NCBI GenBank assembly: GCA_964394665.1
Contig: CAYMYN010000021.1
Location: 1 to 64,000, forward strand
Direction of reading: 5' to 3'
Length of the DNA stretch: 64,000 nucleotides
From: CAYMYN01 sp964394665
GTDB lineage: Bacteria > Planctomycetota > UBA1135 > GCA-002686595
Part shown: one piece after another, positions 44,452 to 54,879 of the stretch
Numbering within the stretch: the first letter of the stretch is position 1
Layout: the number at the start of each line of letters is the position of its first letter
Made by a program: the position numbers and the translations under genes
The notes under the pieces: model-generated
Database searches by the model: none
What the model saw: only the letters and a program-made list of their open reading frames with translations
What the model was told of the DNA's origin: nothing

Positions 44452-45342
44452 CTAGGGGCCGGCGGGGTCGGAGCGCAGGGCCCGCACCAGCGCCTCGAGG
44501 TGCGCGGGGCCCGTGCCGCAGCAGCCTCCGACCAGCGCCAGGTCATGGCGCCGCACCAGGGGCACGAGGGCGGAGGCGAAGTCCGTGGGAGAGAGGTCGT
44601 AGCGCGCGCGCCCGGCCTCGAGGCGCGGCGCGCCGGCGTTGGGGTAGGCGCCGAGCGGGCCGGCGCCGAGACGCGCGAGCTCGGCCAACGGCTCGCGCAG
44701 GCCGGCCGGACCGTTCGTGCAGTTCAGCGCCACCAGGTCGACGCCGCGGCCCGTGAGGTACGCGCTCCATTCGGCGAGGCGCACCCCCGCGCCCGAGGGC
44801 TCGGGGAAGATGGAGACCACGATCGGCAAGCTGTTGGCGGCGTCGCTGAGTCCGCGCAGAGCGGCCTCCACCTGGCGCGGATCGCGGCAGGTCTCGATCA
44901 GGAAACCGTCGACACCGCCCTCGCGCAGCGCGTGCGCGAGCTCGGCGTAGTCCGCGGCGCGCCGTTCGAAGGCCGGCTCGCCCGGATCCAGCGCATGCCT
45001 CCCCGGTCCCAGGGAGCCGAGGACGAAACGCGGCGCCGCGGGTGTGCTCCAGGCGTCGGCGGCCCCGCGCGCCAGCCGCGCCGCCGCTCGCCCGAGCTCG
45101 GCCGCCCGTCCCCCCAGCCCGAACGGCTCGAGGTCCGCGCGCAGCCCGAGGAACGAGTGCGTCGTGACGAGGTCGCAGCCCGCGCGCAGGTAGGCACCGT
45201 GCAGGGCCCCCACCCGCTCGGGGTCCTGCTCCACGAGCAGCTCCAGGGGAGCGGGCGGGGGCGGTCCCTTGCGGAGCTCGGTCCCGATGCCTCCGTCGAG
45301 GATCATCCGTCGCCTCCCCAGGTGGTCTCGCAGGTTCCCCAC
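44452..45342 (-). CDS. Homocysteine S-methyltransferase family protein
   Basis: These zinc enzymes transfer methyl groups from S-methylmethionine, SAM or betaine to homocysteine. Seen: RMILDGGIGTELRKG near residue 12, LRAGCDLVTTHSFLG near 53, the first zinc cysteine in LVALNCTNGPAGL near 207 and the paired cysteines in LVGGCCGTGPAHLEALV near 273. The 296-residue length is typical of YbgG/MmuM-like single-domain members. The start may be GTG 45342, which fits family N-termini, or ATG 45306, which has a good GGGGAGG Shine-Dalgarno. Confidence 0.9.
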   Translation of the reverse strand: MGNLRDHLGRRRMILDGGIGTELRKGPPPPAPLELLVEQDPERVGALHGAYLRAGCDLVTTHSFLGLRADLEPFGLGGRAAELGRAAARLARGAADAWSTPAAPRFVLGSLGPGRHALDPGEPAFERRAADYAELAHALREGGVDGFLIETCRDPRQVEAALRGLSDAANSLPIVVSIFPEPSGAGVRLAEWSAYLTGRGVDLVALNCTNGPAGLREPLAELARLGAGPLGAYPNAGAPRLEAGRARYDLSPTDFASALVPLVRRHDLALVGGCCGTGPAHLEALVRALRSDPAGP

Positions 45343-45433
45343 GGCTCGAGTGTCCGTCCGCGCGGCTCCGCGCAGAAGGCCCGGGGTCCGATCTCCGCCG
45401 TGAGCGGAGCGCCTCGCTCGCCCCGCCGCCCCC

Positions 45434-45724
45434 TCAGGCCCGGCCCAGGCGCAGGACCAGGGCCCCGCCCCCGGAGCCGGTGCGCACCCCGCGCACGCCC
45501 AGGGCCTCGCCCTCGGCCTCGAGCAGGCGCTCGACGTGGCCGCGCAGGATCGGGCGCTGGTCGCGGTTGCCCAGGCCCCGCCCGGTGACCACCGTCAGCT
45601 CGGGCCAGCCGGCCACCCGGGCGGTGTGCAGCTCGCGCCGCAAGCGGGCCAGGGCCTGCTCGGGGCGCAGGCCGTGCAGATCGAGCTCGCGGGGCGAGGA
45701 GCGGGGGTTCTGGGGCTGGGCCAT
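45434..45724 (-). CDS. Smr domain protein
   Basis: A stand-alone small MutS-related domain of 96 aa. Seen: ELDLHGLRPEQALARLRREL near residue 13 (LDLHG motif), VVTGRGLGNRDQRPILRGHVERLL near 45 (TGRG motif) and GGGALVLRLG at the C-terminus. Smr domains nick or bind branched nucleic acids, and bacterial stand-alone forms have been linked to RNA cleavage in ribosome rescue. The ATG at 45724 was chosen because the domain starts shortly after it. Confidence 0.9.
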   Translation of the reverse strand: MAQPQNPRSSPRELDLHGLRPEQALARLRRELHTARVAGWPELTVVTGRGLGNRDQRPILRGHVERLLEAEGEALGVRGVRTGSGGGALVLRLGRA

Positions 45725-45847
45725 GGTCGATCCTGGGACGGGGTCCAGGGTAGCGCGGCCCACGGATCGCCGGATTCGGGGTTCACAGGGGCGGTCAAAC
45801 GCCCGTAAGGGGGTGCCTGCCAGCCCCTGGGTGGGCTAGCATCGCAC

Positions 45848-45919
45848 GTCCCGTCGAGCGCTCGGCGGGACTTCCGTAGCTACGACCGGTTCCCTCGAGG
45901 CGGCCCGCTCTCCGCGGGC
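45848..45919 (+). promoter_or_regulatory. Structured leader of the Cys-repeat lipoprotein gene
   Basis: Two hairpins lie just before the lipoprotein gene: 45848-45858 with 45861-45871 (10 of 11 pairs) and 45903-45908 with 45914-45919 (GCCCGC/GCGGGC). The second ends two or three bases before the first ATG and could cover the ribosome binding site. TAGCAT at 45837-45842 is a possible -10 box. Regulation by structure is inference. Confidence 0.35.
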
Positions 45920-45930
45920 CGATGGATTCC

Positions 45931-46191
45931 ATGAAGAAGTTCGTTCTCGCTTTCGCCATCGCCTCCCTCGCCGTCGCCTGCAAGTCCAGCGACAGCACCC
46001 AGGTCTCCGACCCGGCCACCGCCGCCGGCCCGGCCTGCGCCACCGCCTGCGACATGGCCGCCAAGAAGGAGTGCTCCGACGCCATGAAGGCCGAGTGCTC
46101 CACCGAGGCCAAGAAGGAGTGCTCGGGCGAAGCCAAGCCCGAGTGCTCGAGCGCCAAGGTCTGCCCGATGACGGGCAAGTCCTACAACTGA
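45931..46191 (+). CDS. Small lipoprotein with four Cys-containing octapeptide repeats
   Basis: The ATG at 45931 gives MKKFVLAFAIASLAVACKSS, a clean lipoprotein signal with lipobox LAVAC; an ATG at 45922 would add MDS. The mature part, about 66 residues, starts disordered, then has ACATACDMAAKK and four repeats of an eight-residue unit beginning ECS (ECSDAMKA, ECSTEAKK, ECSGEAKP, ECSSAK) before VCPMTGKSYN. Regular Cys spacing with Lys/Glu between suggests metal or redox binding. No family is recognised. A hairpin terminator follows 18 bases after the stop. Confidence 0.75.
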   Translation: MKKFVLAFAIASLAVACKSSDSTQVSDPATAAGPACATACDMAAKKECSDAMKAECSTEAKKECSGEAKPECSSAKVCPMTGKSYN

Positions 46192-46208
46192 GCTCGATCG
46201 TTCCGATC

Positions 46209-46245
46209 GGGGCCCGTGCCCTCCCTCGGGAGCGGCGCGGGCCCC
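46209..46245. terminator. Hairpin between convergent lipoprotein genes
   Basis: GGGGCCCGTGCC at 46209-46220 pairs with GGCGCGGGCCCC at 46234-46245, with one G-U pair in the RNA and a 13-base loop. It lies between the Cys-repeat lipoprotein gene and the convergent FKBP gene. The following GTTGCATT is only weakly T-rich. Confidence 0.55.
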
Positions 46246-46269
46246 GTTGCATTGGGCTCACGGAGGGCG

Positions 46270-46782
46270 TCAGTCGTCGTCCCAGTCGTCGTCCTGCGCA
46301 TCGCCCAGGCGCTGGGAGTGGGGTGGGCGCACGGGCGGGTCCTCCCCCGCGATCGACCACAGCTCGAGCAGGAAGACGAGCGCCGTGTCGGGCGGCACGA
46401 GGCCGGGTACGCCGTAGTGACCGTAGGCCGCCTCCGGGGGCAGCAGCAGGCGGCGCTTGCCGCCGGCCTTCATGCCCGGGATCCCCTCGCGCCAGCCCAA
46501 GAGCGGCGCCTGGTCGATCCGGAAGGAGATCGGGAGGCCGCGGTCGAGGCTCGAATCGAAGCGCGTGCCGTCGGCGAGCCAACCGGTGTAGTCGATCGTT
46601 ACCTCGTCCTCGGCCGTCGACGGCCGACCGACGCCCTCGACCACGTCCTCGTACTCGACGCCGCTGGCGAGCTCGACGCGCTCGTGCTCCACGTCCACCA
46701 TCGGCCGGCGGAACAGGGCGCATCCCTGCAGCGGGAGGATCCAGAGGAGCAGGGCCAGCGGGTGGATTCGCACGGGGGTCAC
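46270..46782 (-). CDS. FKBP-type peptidyl-prolyl isomerase lipoprotein
   Basis: The GTG at 46782 overlaps the pta stop (GTGA) and starts a lipoprotein signal with lipobox LQGC at about residue 20. The FKBP domain covers about residues 35-150: DEVTIDYTGWLADGTRFDSSLDRGLPISFRI, LLGWREGIPGMKAGGKRRLLLPPEAAYG and DTALVFLLELWSI, which contain the usual active-site aromatic and Asp residues. The tail is acidic (GDAQDDDWDDD). Likely anchored in the cell envelope and assisting folding of exported proteins. Confidence 0.92.
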   Translation of the reverse strand: MTPVRIHPLALLLWILPLQGCALFRRPMVDVEHERVELASGVEYEDVVEGVGRPSTAEDEVTIDYTGWLADGTRFDSSLDRGLPISFRIDQAPLLGWREGIPGMKAGGKRRLLLPPEAAYGHYGVPGLVPPDTALVFLLELWSIAGEDPPVRPPHSQRLGDAQDDDWDDD

Positions 46783-47729
46783 TCCGAGAGCACGGCGGCG
46801 ATGCAGGCCACCATGACGATGTCCTCGGCGCTGCAACCGCGGGAGAGGTCCATGAACGGACGGGCCAGGCCCTGCACGAGCGGACCCAGGGCCGTCGCGC
46901 CGCCCATTCGCTCGACGAGCTTGTAACCGATGTTGCCCGAGTCGAGGTCGGGGAACACGAGCACGTTGGCGCGGCCCGCCAGGGGCGAGCGCGGAGCTTT
47001 CTTCTCGGCCACGGCGGGCACGATGGCGGCGTCGAGCTGCAGCTCGCCGTCGCTCGTCAGGTTCGGCGCGCGCTCCGCCAGCAGGCGCGCGGCGGCGCGC
47101 ACCTTGTCCACCCGCGGGTGCTCGGCCGAGCCCTTGGTGGAGAAGGAGAGCAGCGCCACCTTGGGGGCCTCGCCCACCAGGCGTCGGTGCGACTCGGCCG
47201 AGGCCAGGGCGATGTCGACGAGTTGCTCGGCGTCGGGATCGGGCACGACCCCGCAGTCGGCGAAGGTGTAGGTCGCCCGGGGCAGCATCATCAGGAAGCT
47301 CGAGGACACCGTGCGCATGCCGCGCGCCGTGCCGAGCACCTGCAGGCCGGCCCGCAGGACGTCGGCGGTCGGGCAGTCGCTGCCCGCCACGCCGCCCGCG
47401 CAGTCCCCGCTCTGCACCAGGAAGGCGCCGAAGTAGAGCGGATCCTGCACGCGCTGGGCGGCCTGCTCCGCGTCCATGCCGCGGTGCTTGCGCTTGGCGT
47501 GGAGCTCCTCGGCGAAGCGCGCGCTGCGCGGGTCGTTCGCGGGCCGCACGATCTCGACCCCCGCGGGCGGCGAGCCCAGGCCGCGCGAGGCGACCAACAC
47601 CGGCCGCGCGAGCCCCTCGCTGGCCAGGATCGCCGCGGCGCTCTGCACGCGCGGGTCGTGGGACTCGGGCAACACGATGCGCCGCTGGAGGCGGCGCGCC
47701 TTCTCGCGGATCTCGAGGCCCACGTTCAA
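46779..47729 (-). CDS. pta: Phosphate acetyltransferase (Pta, short form)
   Basis: Pta interconverts acetyl-CoA and acetyl phosphate. The 316-residue protein is the short catalytic form without the N-terminal DRTGG/AAA region. Seen: RRIVLPESHDPRVQSAAAIL near residue 16, SGDCAGGVAGSDCPTADVLRAGLQVLG near 107 (in place of the more usual DGxVAGA...), SSFLMML, LLSFSTKGSAEHPRVDKVRAA near 193 and LVFPDLDSGNIGYKLVERMGGA near 261. The TTG start at 47729 overlaps the upstream stop as TTGA. No acetate kinase gene is next to it, so acetyl phosphate use by another route, or a related phosphotransacylase substrate, is possible. Confidence 0.92.
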   Translation of the reverse strand: MNVGLEIREKARRLQRRIVLPESHDPRVQSAAAILASEGLARPVLVASRGLGSPPAGVEIVRPANDPRSARFAEELHAKRKHRGMDAEQAAQRVQDPLYFGAFLVQSGDCAGGVAGSDCPTADVLRAGLQVLGTARGMRTVSSSFLMMLPRATYTFADCGVVPDPDAEQLVDIALASAESHRRLVGEAPKVALLSFSTKGSAEHPRVDKVRAAARLLAERAPNLTSDGELQLDAAIVPAVAEKKAPRSPLAGRANVLVFPDLDSGNIGYKLVERMGGATALGPLVQGLARPFMDLSRGCSAEDIVMVACIAAVLSE

Positions 47730-48079
47730 GGCCGACCCTCCGGCGTGGCCGCCAACACGGCCTCGGGCACCTCGAGCTGGAGCCGCAGCAACGCGAGCCC
47801 GTGGGTCTTGCCCTGGGCGTCGGTGCGCAGCGAGGCCGAGCCGCCGCCGCCCAGGCTGTCCTCGAGCAGGAAGTTGAGCACGCGCAGGTTGTCGGCCTCG
47901 TAGCGCACGACGTCGCCGCGGTTGAGCGCGCGCAGATGGTCGCCGACGAGCTCGGGCGTAAGCGCCTCCTTGAGGAACGCGTAGGCCGCGTCGGAGCGCG
48001 CGATCACGCCGACGTTCGAGCCCTCGCCCTTGTCGCCCGAACGGGCGGCGGCGATGCGGGAGAGCAACACACGGGGCAT
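47726..48079 (-). CDS. AtuA-related small protein (AtuA C-terminal domain)
   Basis: A 117-residue protein matching the C-terminal domain that in some AtuA proteins is fused and in others separate. Seen: LSRIAAARSGDKGEGSNVGVIARSDAAYAFLKEAL near residue 6, RYEADNLRVLNFLLEDSLGGGGSASLRTDAQGKT near 59, both typical. It is encoded 19 bases after the large AtuA protein and overlaps pta, so the two AtuA parts probably form one complex. Related AtuA proteins act in degradation of acyclic terpenes or related branched acids; here the substrate is unknown. Confidence 0.88.
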   Translation of the reverse strand: MPRVLLSRIAAARSGDKGEGSNVGVIARSDAAYAFLKEALTPELVGDHLRALNRGDVVRYEADNLRVLNFLLEDSLGGGGSASLRTDAQGKTHGLALLRLQLEVPEAVLAATPEGRP

Positions 48080-48098
48080 CGTTCGAGTTCCTCCGCGC

Positions 48099-49472
48099 CT
48101 AGGCGCGGTGCACGCTGACGCGGGGGCGGACGGCGCCCTTCGAGATCAGGGCCGGCCAGAAGCCGATGATCTCGGTCGCCTTGGGTCGGCCGCCGGCGAA
48201 GCCGGTGACGCCGGGGGGGCCGCTGGTGACCAGGGGGACGAGCTCCGTACCGAAGCGTTCGACCTTGGCGCGGTCGGGTCCCTTGACGCCCATGCGCAGC
48301 ACGACCTCGGTCGGCTCCTCCGCCCCGGGCAGCGGGATCCCGGCGTGGCACACGTTGGCGCCGACGAACTCGACCAGGCGCTCGTCCTCGGCGTAGTGGA
48401 CGCCGTCGAGCGCCAGGCGCTGCCAGACGACCTCGGCGCACAGTCGGGCCTTGGCCAGGGCGTCGGGGCCGCAGATCGTGAGTTGACCCACGCTCTTCCA
48501 GCCCGCGCGGTAGCTGATCGAGACCTTGTACGTGTCGGTGGCGGGCAGACCGCGCACGCCCCGCACGCGCACGCGATCGGGGCTCTCCTGGGCGAGGGTG
48601 AAGCTGGTGAAGTCCGCCACCACGTCGGGCGTGATGTAGCGCGCCGGGTCGCCCATCTCGTAGGCGAGTTGGTGCACGACCGTGTCCACCGTCACCTTGC
48701 CGCCGGTGCGGGCGTGCTTGGTGACGACGAACTCGCCGTCGGCGCGCGCTTCCACGATCGGGTAGCCGATGCGCGCCAAGTCCTCGATGGTGCGCCAGTC
48801 GGTGTAGTTGCCGCCCGTGCACTGGGCGCCGCACTCGACGATGTGCCCGGCCACGGTGCCGGCCGCGAGCAGGTCGAACTGGTCCGCGCGCCAGCCGAAC
48901 TCGTGGATCAGGGGCCCGATCACCAGGCCCGGGTCGGTCCCGCGGCCGGTGATGACGATCCGCGCGCCCTGACCCAGGGCCTCGGCGATGGGGAAGGCTC
49001 CCAGGTACACGTTGGCGCTGGTGACGCGGTCCTGGATCGTGCTCAGCGGCTCGCCGGTGTCCATGTTGACGAGCGACTCGCCGCTGGCCGCGAGGCGCTC
49101 GAGGTCCGGCAGGATGTCGTCGCCCTCGACCACCGCCACCGCCAGGTCCCGCGCGCCCTGACGGCGCGCCACCTCGAGCACGGCGTCCTTGCAGGCGTGC
49201 GGATTCACGCCGCCCGCGTTGGCGACCACCTTGATGTCCTTCTCGACGAGGCGCGGCAGGATGCGCTCGACGAGCCGCACGAAGTCCGTGGCGTACCCCT
49301 GGGAGGGGTCGCGGGCGCGGAGCTTCTGCAGGATGCTCATCGTCACCTCGGCCAGGTAGTCGAGGGTCAGGTAGTCGAGCGGTCCCTCCTCCACGAGCCG
49401 CACGGGCCCCAGGATGGAGTCACCCCAGAAGCCCTGCCCGTTCGCGACGAGCACCTTGTCCTTCGCAGGCAT
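48099..49472 (-). CDS. Acyclic terpene utilization AtuA family protein (DUF1446)
   Basis: The large AtuA component, 457 aa. Seen: VLVANGQGFWGDSILGPVRLVEEGPLDYLTLDYLAEVTMSIL near residue 7, VVANAGGVNPHACKDAVLEVAR near 83, VITGRGTDPGLVIGPLIHEFGW near 172 and HIVECGAQCTGGNYTDWRTI near 210, all characteristic. There is no signal peptide. The run AtuA large, AtuA small, Pta and FKBP lipoprotein is contiguous on the minus strand. Linking Pta to a breakdown pathway ending in acetyl-CoA is inference, and no acyl-CoA dehydrogenase or carboxylase gene is close. Confidence 0.92.
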   Translation of the reverse strand: MPAKDKVLVANGQGFWGDSILGPVRLVEEGPLDYLTLDYLAEVTMSILQKLRARDPSQGYATDFVRLVERILPRLVEKDIKVVANAGGVNPHACKDAVLEVARRQGARDLAVAVVEGDDILPDLERLAASGESLVNMDTGEPLSTIQDRVTSANVYLGAFPIAEALGQGARIVITGRGTDPGLVIGPLIHEFGWRADQFDLLAAGTVAGHIVECGAQCTGGNYTDWRTIEDLARIGYPIVEARADGEFVVTKHARTGGKVTVDTVVHQLAYEMGDPARYITPDVVADFTSFTLAQESPDRVRVRGVRGLPATDTYKVSISYRAGWKSVGQLTICGPDALAKARLCAEVVWQRLALDGVHYAEDERLVEFVGANVCHAGIPLPGAEEPTEVVLRMGVKGPDRAKVERFGTELVPLVTSGPPGVTGFAGGRPKATEIIGFWPALISKGAVRPRVSVHRA

Positions 49473-49601
49473 GTCTTGCGGTCCCTCGGGTGCGGCCGGC
49501 CGGTGGCCGGGCTCGGTTGCGAGGGGCGCATTCTATGCAGCCGGGGCGCTCCGTTCCCCTGCGCGGGTGCGCCTTCTCGCCGCCTGCTACCATCGCGCCG
49601 C

Positions 49602-50198
49602 GTGTCCCCGCTCGTGCTCGTCACCGGCTTCGGTCCGTTCCTGGACGTGAGCCACAACCCCAGCGGCGAGATCGCGCTGGCCCTGGCCCAGGCGCCGCCC
49701 GCGGGGATCGCGGTCGAGGCCCGCGTGCTGCCGGTCAGCTTCCACGGCGCGCCAGCGGGCCTGGAGGCCGCCCTGGAGGGCCTGCTGCCGCGGATCCCGG
49801 ACGTGATGTTGGGGCTCGGGCTGCACCGCGAGAGCTGGCTGCGGCTCGAGTCGCGGGCACGGGCCACGATGGCGAGCCCCAAGCGCGATCTCGAGGGGCG
49901 GCTGGGCGTCGAGTTGGGGTCCCTGCCGGGGGGTGAGCTGCGCTCCGCGCTCGACCTCGCGGCCCTCGGCCAGGAGCTGCGCGCGGCGGGGGCGGACGAC
50001 GTGCGGCTCTCGGACGACGCCGGCGGCTACGTCTGCGAACGCACCTACCGCGCCACCCTGGAGGCCGGCGCGCGCCTCGCCCGTCCGGCGCTCTTCCTGC
50101 ACGTGCCGAGCGCGGAGCACGTCCCCGTCGCGCGCCAGACCGAGGTGCTGCGGGCCTGGCTCCCCGCGCTCGTGCGGCGCGCGCGAGCGTCCACTTGA
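49602..50198 (+). CDS. pcp: Pyroglutamyl-peptidase I family cysteine peptidase (C15)
   Basis: C15 peptidases remove N-terminal pyroglutamate. In 198 aa: LVTGFGPFLDVSHNPSGEIA near residue 5, MLGLGLHRESWLRLESRA near 69, the cysteine in DDAGGYVCERTYR near 142 and the histidine in FLHVPSAEH near 166. These give the expected Glu/Cys/His set, although the Glu region differs somewhat from the classic form. The GTG at 49602 begins the protein exactly at the family start. It is divergent from the AtuA gene. Confidence 0.88.
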   Translation: MSPLVLVTGFGPFLDVSHNPSGEIALALAQAPPAGIAVEARVLPVSFHGAPAGLEAALEGLLPRIPDVMLGLGLHRESWLRLESRARATMASPKRDLEGRLGVELGSLPGGELRSALDLAALGQELRAAGADDVRLSDDAGGYVCERTYRATLEAGARLARPALFLHVPSAEHVPVARQTEVLRAWLPALVRRARAST

Positions 50199-50204
50199 GC
50201 GGGC

Positions 50205-50710
50205 TCAGCGCAGCTCGAGGAGCGGGCGCGCGTCGATCGAGGCGGGCTCGCCCGCGGCGAAGTCGCGGAAGGCACCCAGGAACTCCCACAGGTCCAGGCC
50301 CATGTAGGGGCTGCCCGCGGCGCGCGCGGTGCGCTCCAGGCGCGCCGTGCCCTGCTCCGCCAGGCGCGCGAGGCCGTTTGGCTGGCCCATCCGCACCTTG
50401 AGGGCGGCCGCCGCGCACTGGATCAGGCCCTGGAGGAAATCCGCCTGCACCGGATCGCTGCGTTTGGCCGGGTGCCACAGACCTTCCCAGCTCTCGTGCG
50501 CCTCCCACAGGAAGCCGTGGTTGTAGAGGTCGACCCCGTAGAGGTAGTCGGCGTCGTGCTCCCACTCGTCGGGCGGACGCGGCTCGGGCGGCGCCTGGCG
50601 TTCGTGGGCGAAGGAATGTCCGGCAGGATCCCCGGTGGGGTGGGGATCGCGTCCGGGCAGGAACGCGTAGGGCGGGAAGGGGCGCTCGGGCGCGTAGCGC
50701 CGCGGGGAGC

Positions 50711-50714
<4 letters not shown>
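50205..50714 (-). CDS. DUF309 domain-containing protein
   Basis: DUF309 is a small helical domain of unknown function. The 169-residue protein has a disordered N-terminal third (to about residue 50) and then the domain: LYGVDLYNHGFLWEAHESWEGLWHPA near 58-83, ADFLQGLIQCAAAALKVRMGQ near 92 and GLARLAEQGTARLE. The GTG at 50714 overlaps the stop of the upstream gluzincin gene (GTGA). It is convergent with the pyroglutamyl-peptidase gene, six bases away. Confidence 0.88.
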
Positions 50715-53233
<2,519 letters not shown>

Positions 53234-53255
53234 CGATCGGAGCGCGGGAGACGCG

Positions 53256-53292
53256 GCGGGGGCCCCGATCCTGTTCGGATCGGGGCCCCCGC
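53256..53292 (-). terminator. Perfect 16-bp hairpin after the Met-rich protein gene
   Basis: 53256-53271 pairs perfectly with 53277-53292 around a TGTTC loop. It lies between the stop of the minus-strand gene 53344-54405 and the start of the next minus-strand gene, so it probably ends transcription of the former. No U-tract follows. Confidence 0.65.
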
Positions 53293-53343
53293 GCAACGGT
53301 CTGCATGGGTTCTGCCGGACGCCGCGAGGCGCTCGGCGCGGCG

Positions 53344-54405
53344 TCACTCGAAGCGGGCGGTCTGTCCCAGGGTGCCCGACATCTCCATGGTCATCTGCAT
53401 GTTCATCGCCATGCCGCCGGCGTCGATCGACATGCCCATGTCCATCAACATGCCGAAGTCGCCCGACGACTCGAAGGAGCGGGCGATCCCGGCCTTGACG
53501 TTCCACAGGAGGAGACCTTCGCCCTGGTAGCGGATCTCGAGATCCATGTGCTCGAACTCCATACCGGCGGCTTCCTCGGGCAGGTTCTCCATGGCCTGCT
53601 CCATGATCTCGCTCATGTCGACCGCGTTCTTCACGTCGAAGCGGATGCGGATGGCGGCCAGCTCGAGGCCGTCCTCCTGGCGCAGCCCCTCGAAGGTGCC
53701 GGAGACCGTGCCGGTCATGCTGCCGCCGAACCAGTCGGAGAGGCTGCCCTGCGGGCCCATCATGGCCATCTGGCCCGCGTCGACGCCCTCGGGCACGAGC
53801 TTGAGGTTGCCGCCGGGCGCCATCAGGCCCACGAGCGCGCTCGGCTCGATGGTCCAGCGCTGGTCGGGCTTCACCGCGCCCTTGGGCAGGAAGGCGCGCA
53901 GGTCCATGTCCTCGAACAGGTCCTTCAGCAGGTCGGCCTTGCCTTCCTTGCCCTCGGGCCAGCGCGGCTTGCACTCGCCGCTCGTTTCGTCGAGGACGAA
54001 GAGCACCGTCTCGCCCTCGAGCTCGCTCGAGGCGGGGGTGTTCATGTCCTGACTCTGGGTCTGGCCCATCATGTCCATCTCCATGGTCATGTCCATGGTC
54101 TGGGCGAGCTCGATGAACTGGCGCTCGAGGCGCTGGACGCGGCCGTCCTTCAGGGCCAGGAACTCGTCCTCGACCACCGTCTTGACCTCGGTGGTCAGGG
54201 TCATGTTCATCCCCGGCACCACCGGCGGGGCCGAGCCGTTCACCTTCATGTCCATCGAGTCGAGGGTCATCTCGGCCTTGGTCACGAAGGAGCGCTGGAC
54301 GGTGGTGCCCGGGGCCGGCTTGAACTCGATGCGGGTCTCGTCCGAACCGAGGGAGAGCAGGGCGGGGGCGAGGAGGGCCGGGATCAGGAGCAGACGGTGT
54401 TTCAT
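53344..54405 (-). CDS. Methionine-rich secreted hypothetical protein, 353 aa
   Basis: The signal peptide is MKHRLLLIPALLAPALLSLGS. The rest is beta-rich, and the opening ETRIEFKPAPGTTVQRSFVTKAEM resembles planctomycete exported proteins of unknown function. It is strikingly rich in methionine, with clusters TMDMTMEMDMMGQ near residue 107 and MLMDMGMSIDAGGMAMNMQMTMEM near the C-terminus, while cysteine occurs only once or so. Met clusters of the MxM or MxxM kind bind Cu(I) in exported proteins; here they may instead only reflect strand packing. No family is recognised. Confidence 0.75.
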   Translation of the reverse strand: MKHRLLLIPALLAPALLSLGSDETRIEFKPAPGTTVQRSFVTKAEMTLDSMDMKVNGSAPPVVPGMNMTLTTEVKTVVEDEFLALKDGRVQRLERQFIELAQTMDMTMEMDMMGQTQSQDMNTPASSELEGETVLFVLDETSGECKPRWPEGKEGKADLLKDLFEDMDLRAFLPKGAVKPDQRWTIEPSALVGLMAPGGNLKLVPEGVDAGQMAMMGPQGSLSDWFGGSMTGTVSGTFEGLRQEDGLELAAIRIRFDVKNAVDMSEIMEQAMENLPEEAAGMEFEHMDLEIRYQGEGLLLWNVKAGIARSFESSGDFGMLMDMGMSIDAGGMAMNMQMTMEMSGTLGQTARFE

Positions 54406-54730
54406 GGCGATGGCGTCGTGGACCGTGGTCGTGGGGGAGTCGCGCCGAGCGGGCGTGAGCTTCCGAGTCCCCAGGATCGGGGGCGAAGAGGGTACGGTGC
54501 GGGGATCGGACCGGGCCCCGACAAAATCGAACCCGCCTCCGGCGGCCCCCCCGGGCCAGGTTCGGTCCGGGCGCTGTCCCGGTCCTCTGGGATGCGCCTG
54601 GCGGGAGAGGGGGCTTGGGAGACGGGCAAGGAGCGGGCCGAGTCTCGGCGCGGATCGGGTGCCCTACGCGCCCGTTACAGCGACATTTTCCAGCGCGCCG
54701 GGTGGGGGCCGTCGGTTCCCACTGGAGCGG

Positions 54731-54793
54731 CGCCGGGCCCCTCCGCAACGGCGACGGGCCCCTCCGCAACGGCGACGGGCCCCTCCGCAACGG
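54731..54793. repeat. Three tandem copies of a 21-bp unit
   Basis: Units at 54731-54751, 54752-54772 and 54773-54793 are nearly identical, differing at one base in the first, each containing GGGCCCCTCCGCAACGG, with a partial fourth copy after. The unit length is a multiple of three, but no real gene spans it. Confidence 0.9.
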
Positions 54794-54800
54794 CGACGGG

Positions 54801-54866
54801 CGCGGGTGAGAGGCTCCTCACCCGCGCCCGTGCCGGTCGGGGTGGGTGAGCGCCGCTCACCCACCC
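54801..54866 (-). terminator. Two hairpins downstream of the metalloprotease gene
   Basis: 54840-54851 pairs perfectly with 54855-54866 (12 bp, 3-base loop), starting 14 bases past the stop of the minus-strand metalloprotease gene. A second hairpin, 54801-54810 with 54817-54826 (10 bp, 6-base loop), follows. Together they look like a tandem terminator, though neither has a U-tract. Confidence 0.6.
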
Positions 54867-54879
54867 GTCCAATTCGATG

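Larger units (their letters stand above)
54406..54879. other. Intergenic region with tandem repeat and hairpins
   Basis: These 474 bases between two minus-strand genes hold no gene I can support. The right part contains a three-copy 21-bp tandem repeat (54731-54793) and two hairpins listed separately. The left part would hold the promoter of the Met-rich protein gene; no clear boxes are seen. Confidence 0.5.

Noticed and set aside
54731..54793. CRISPR array
   Set aside because: The 21-bp units are directly adjacent with no spacers, and no cas genes are present.
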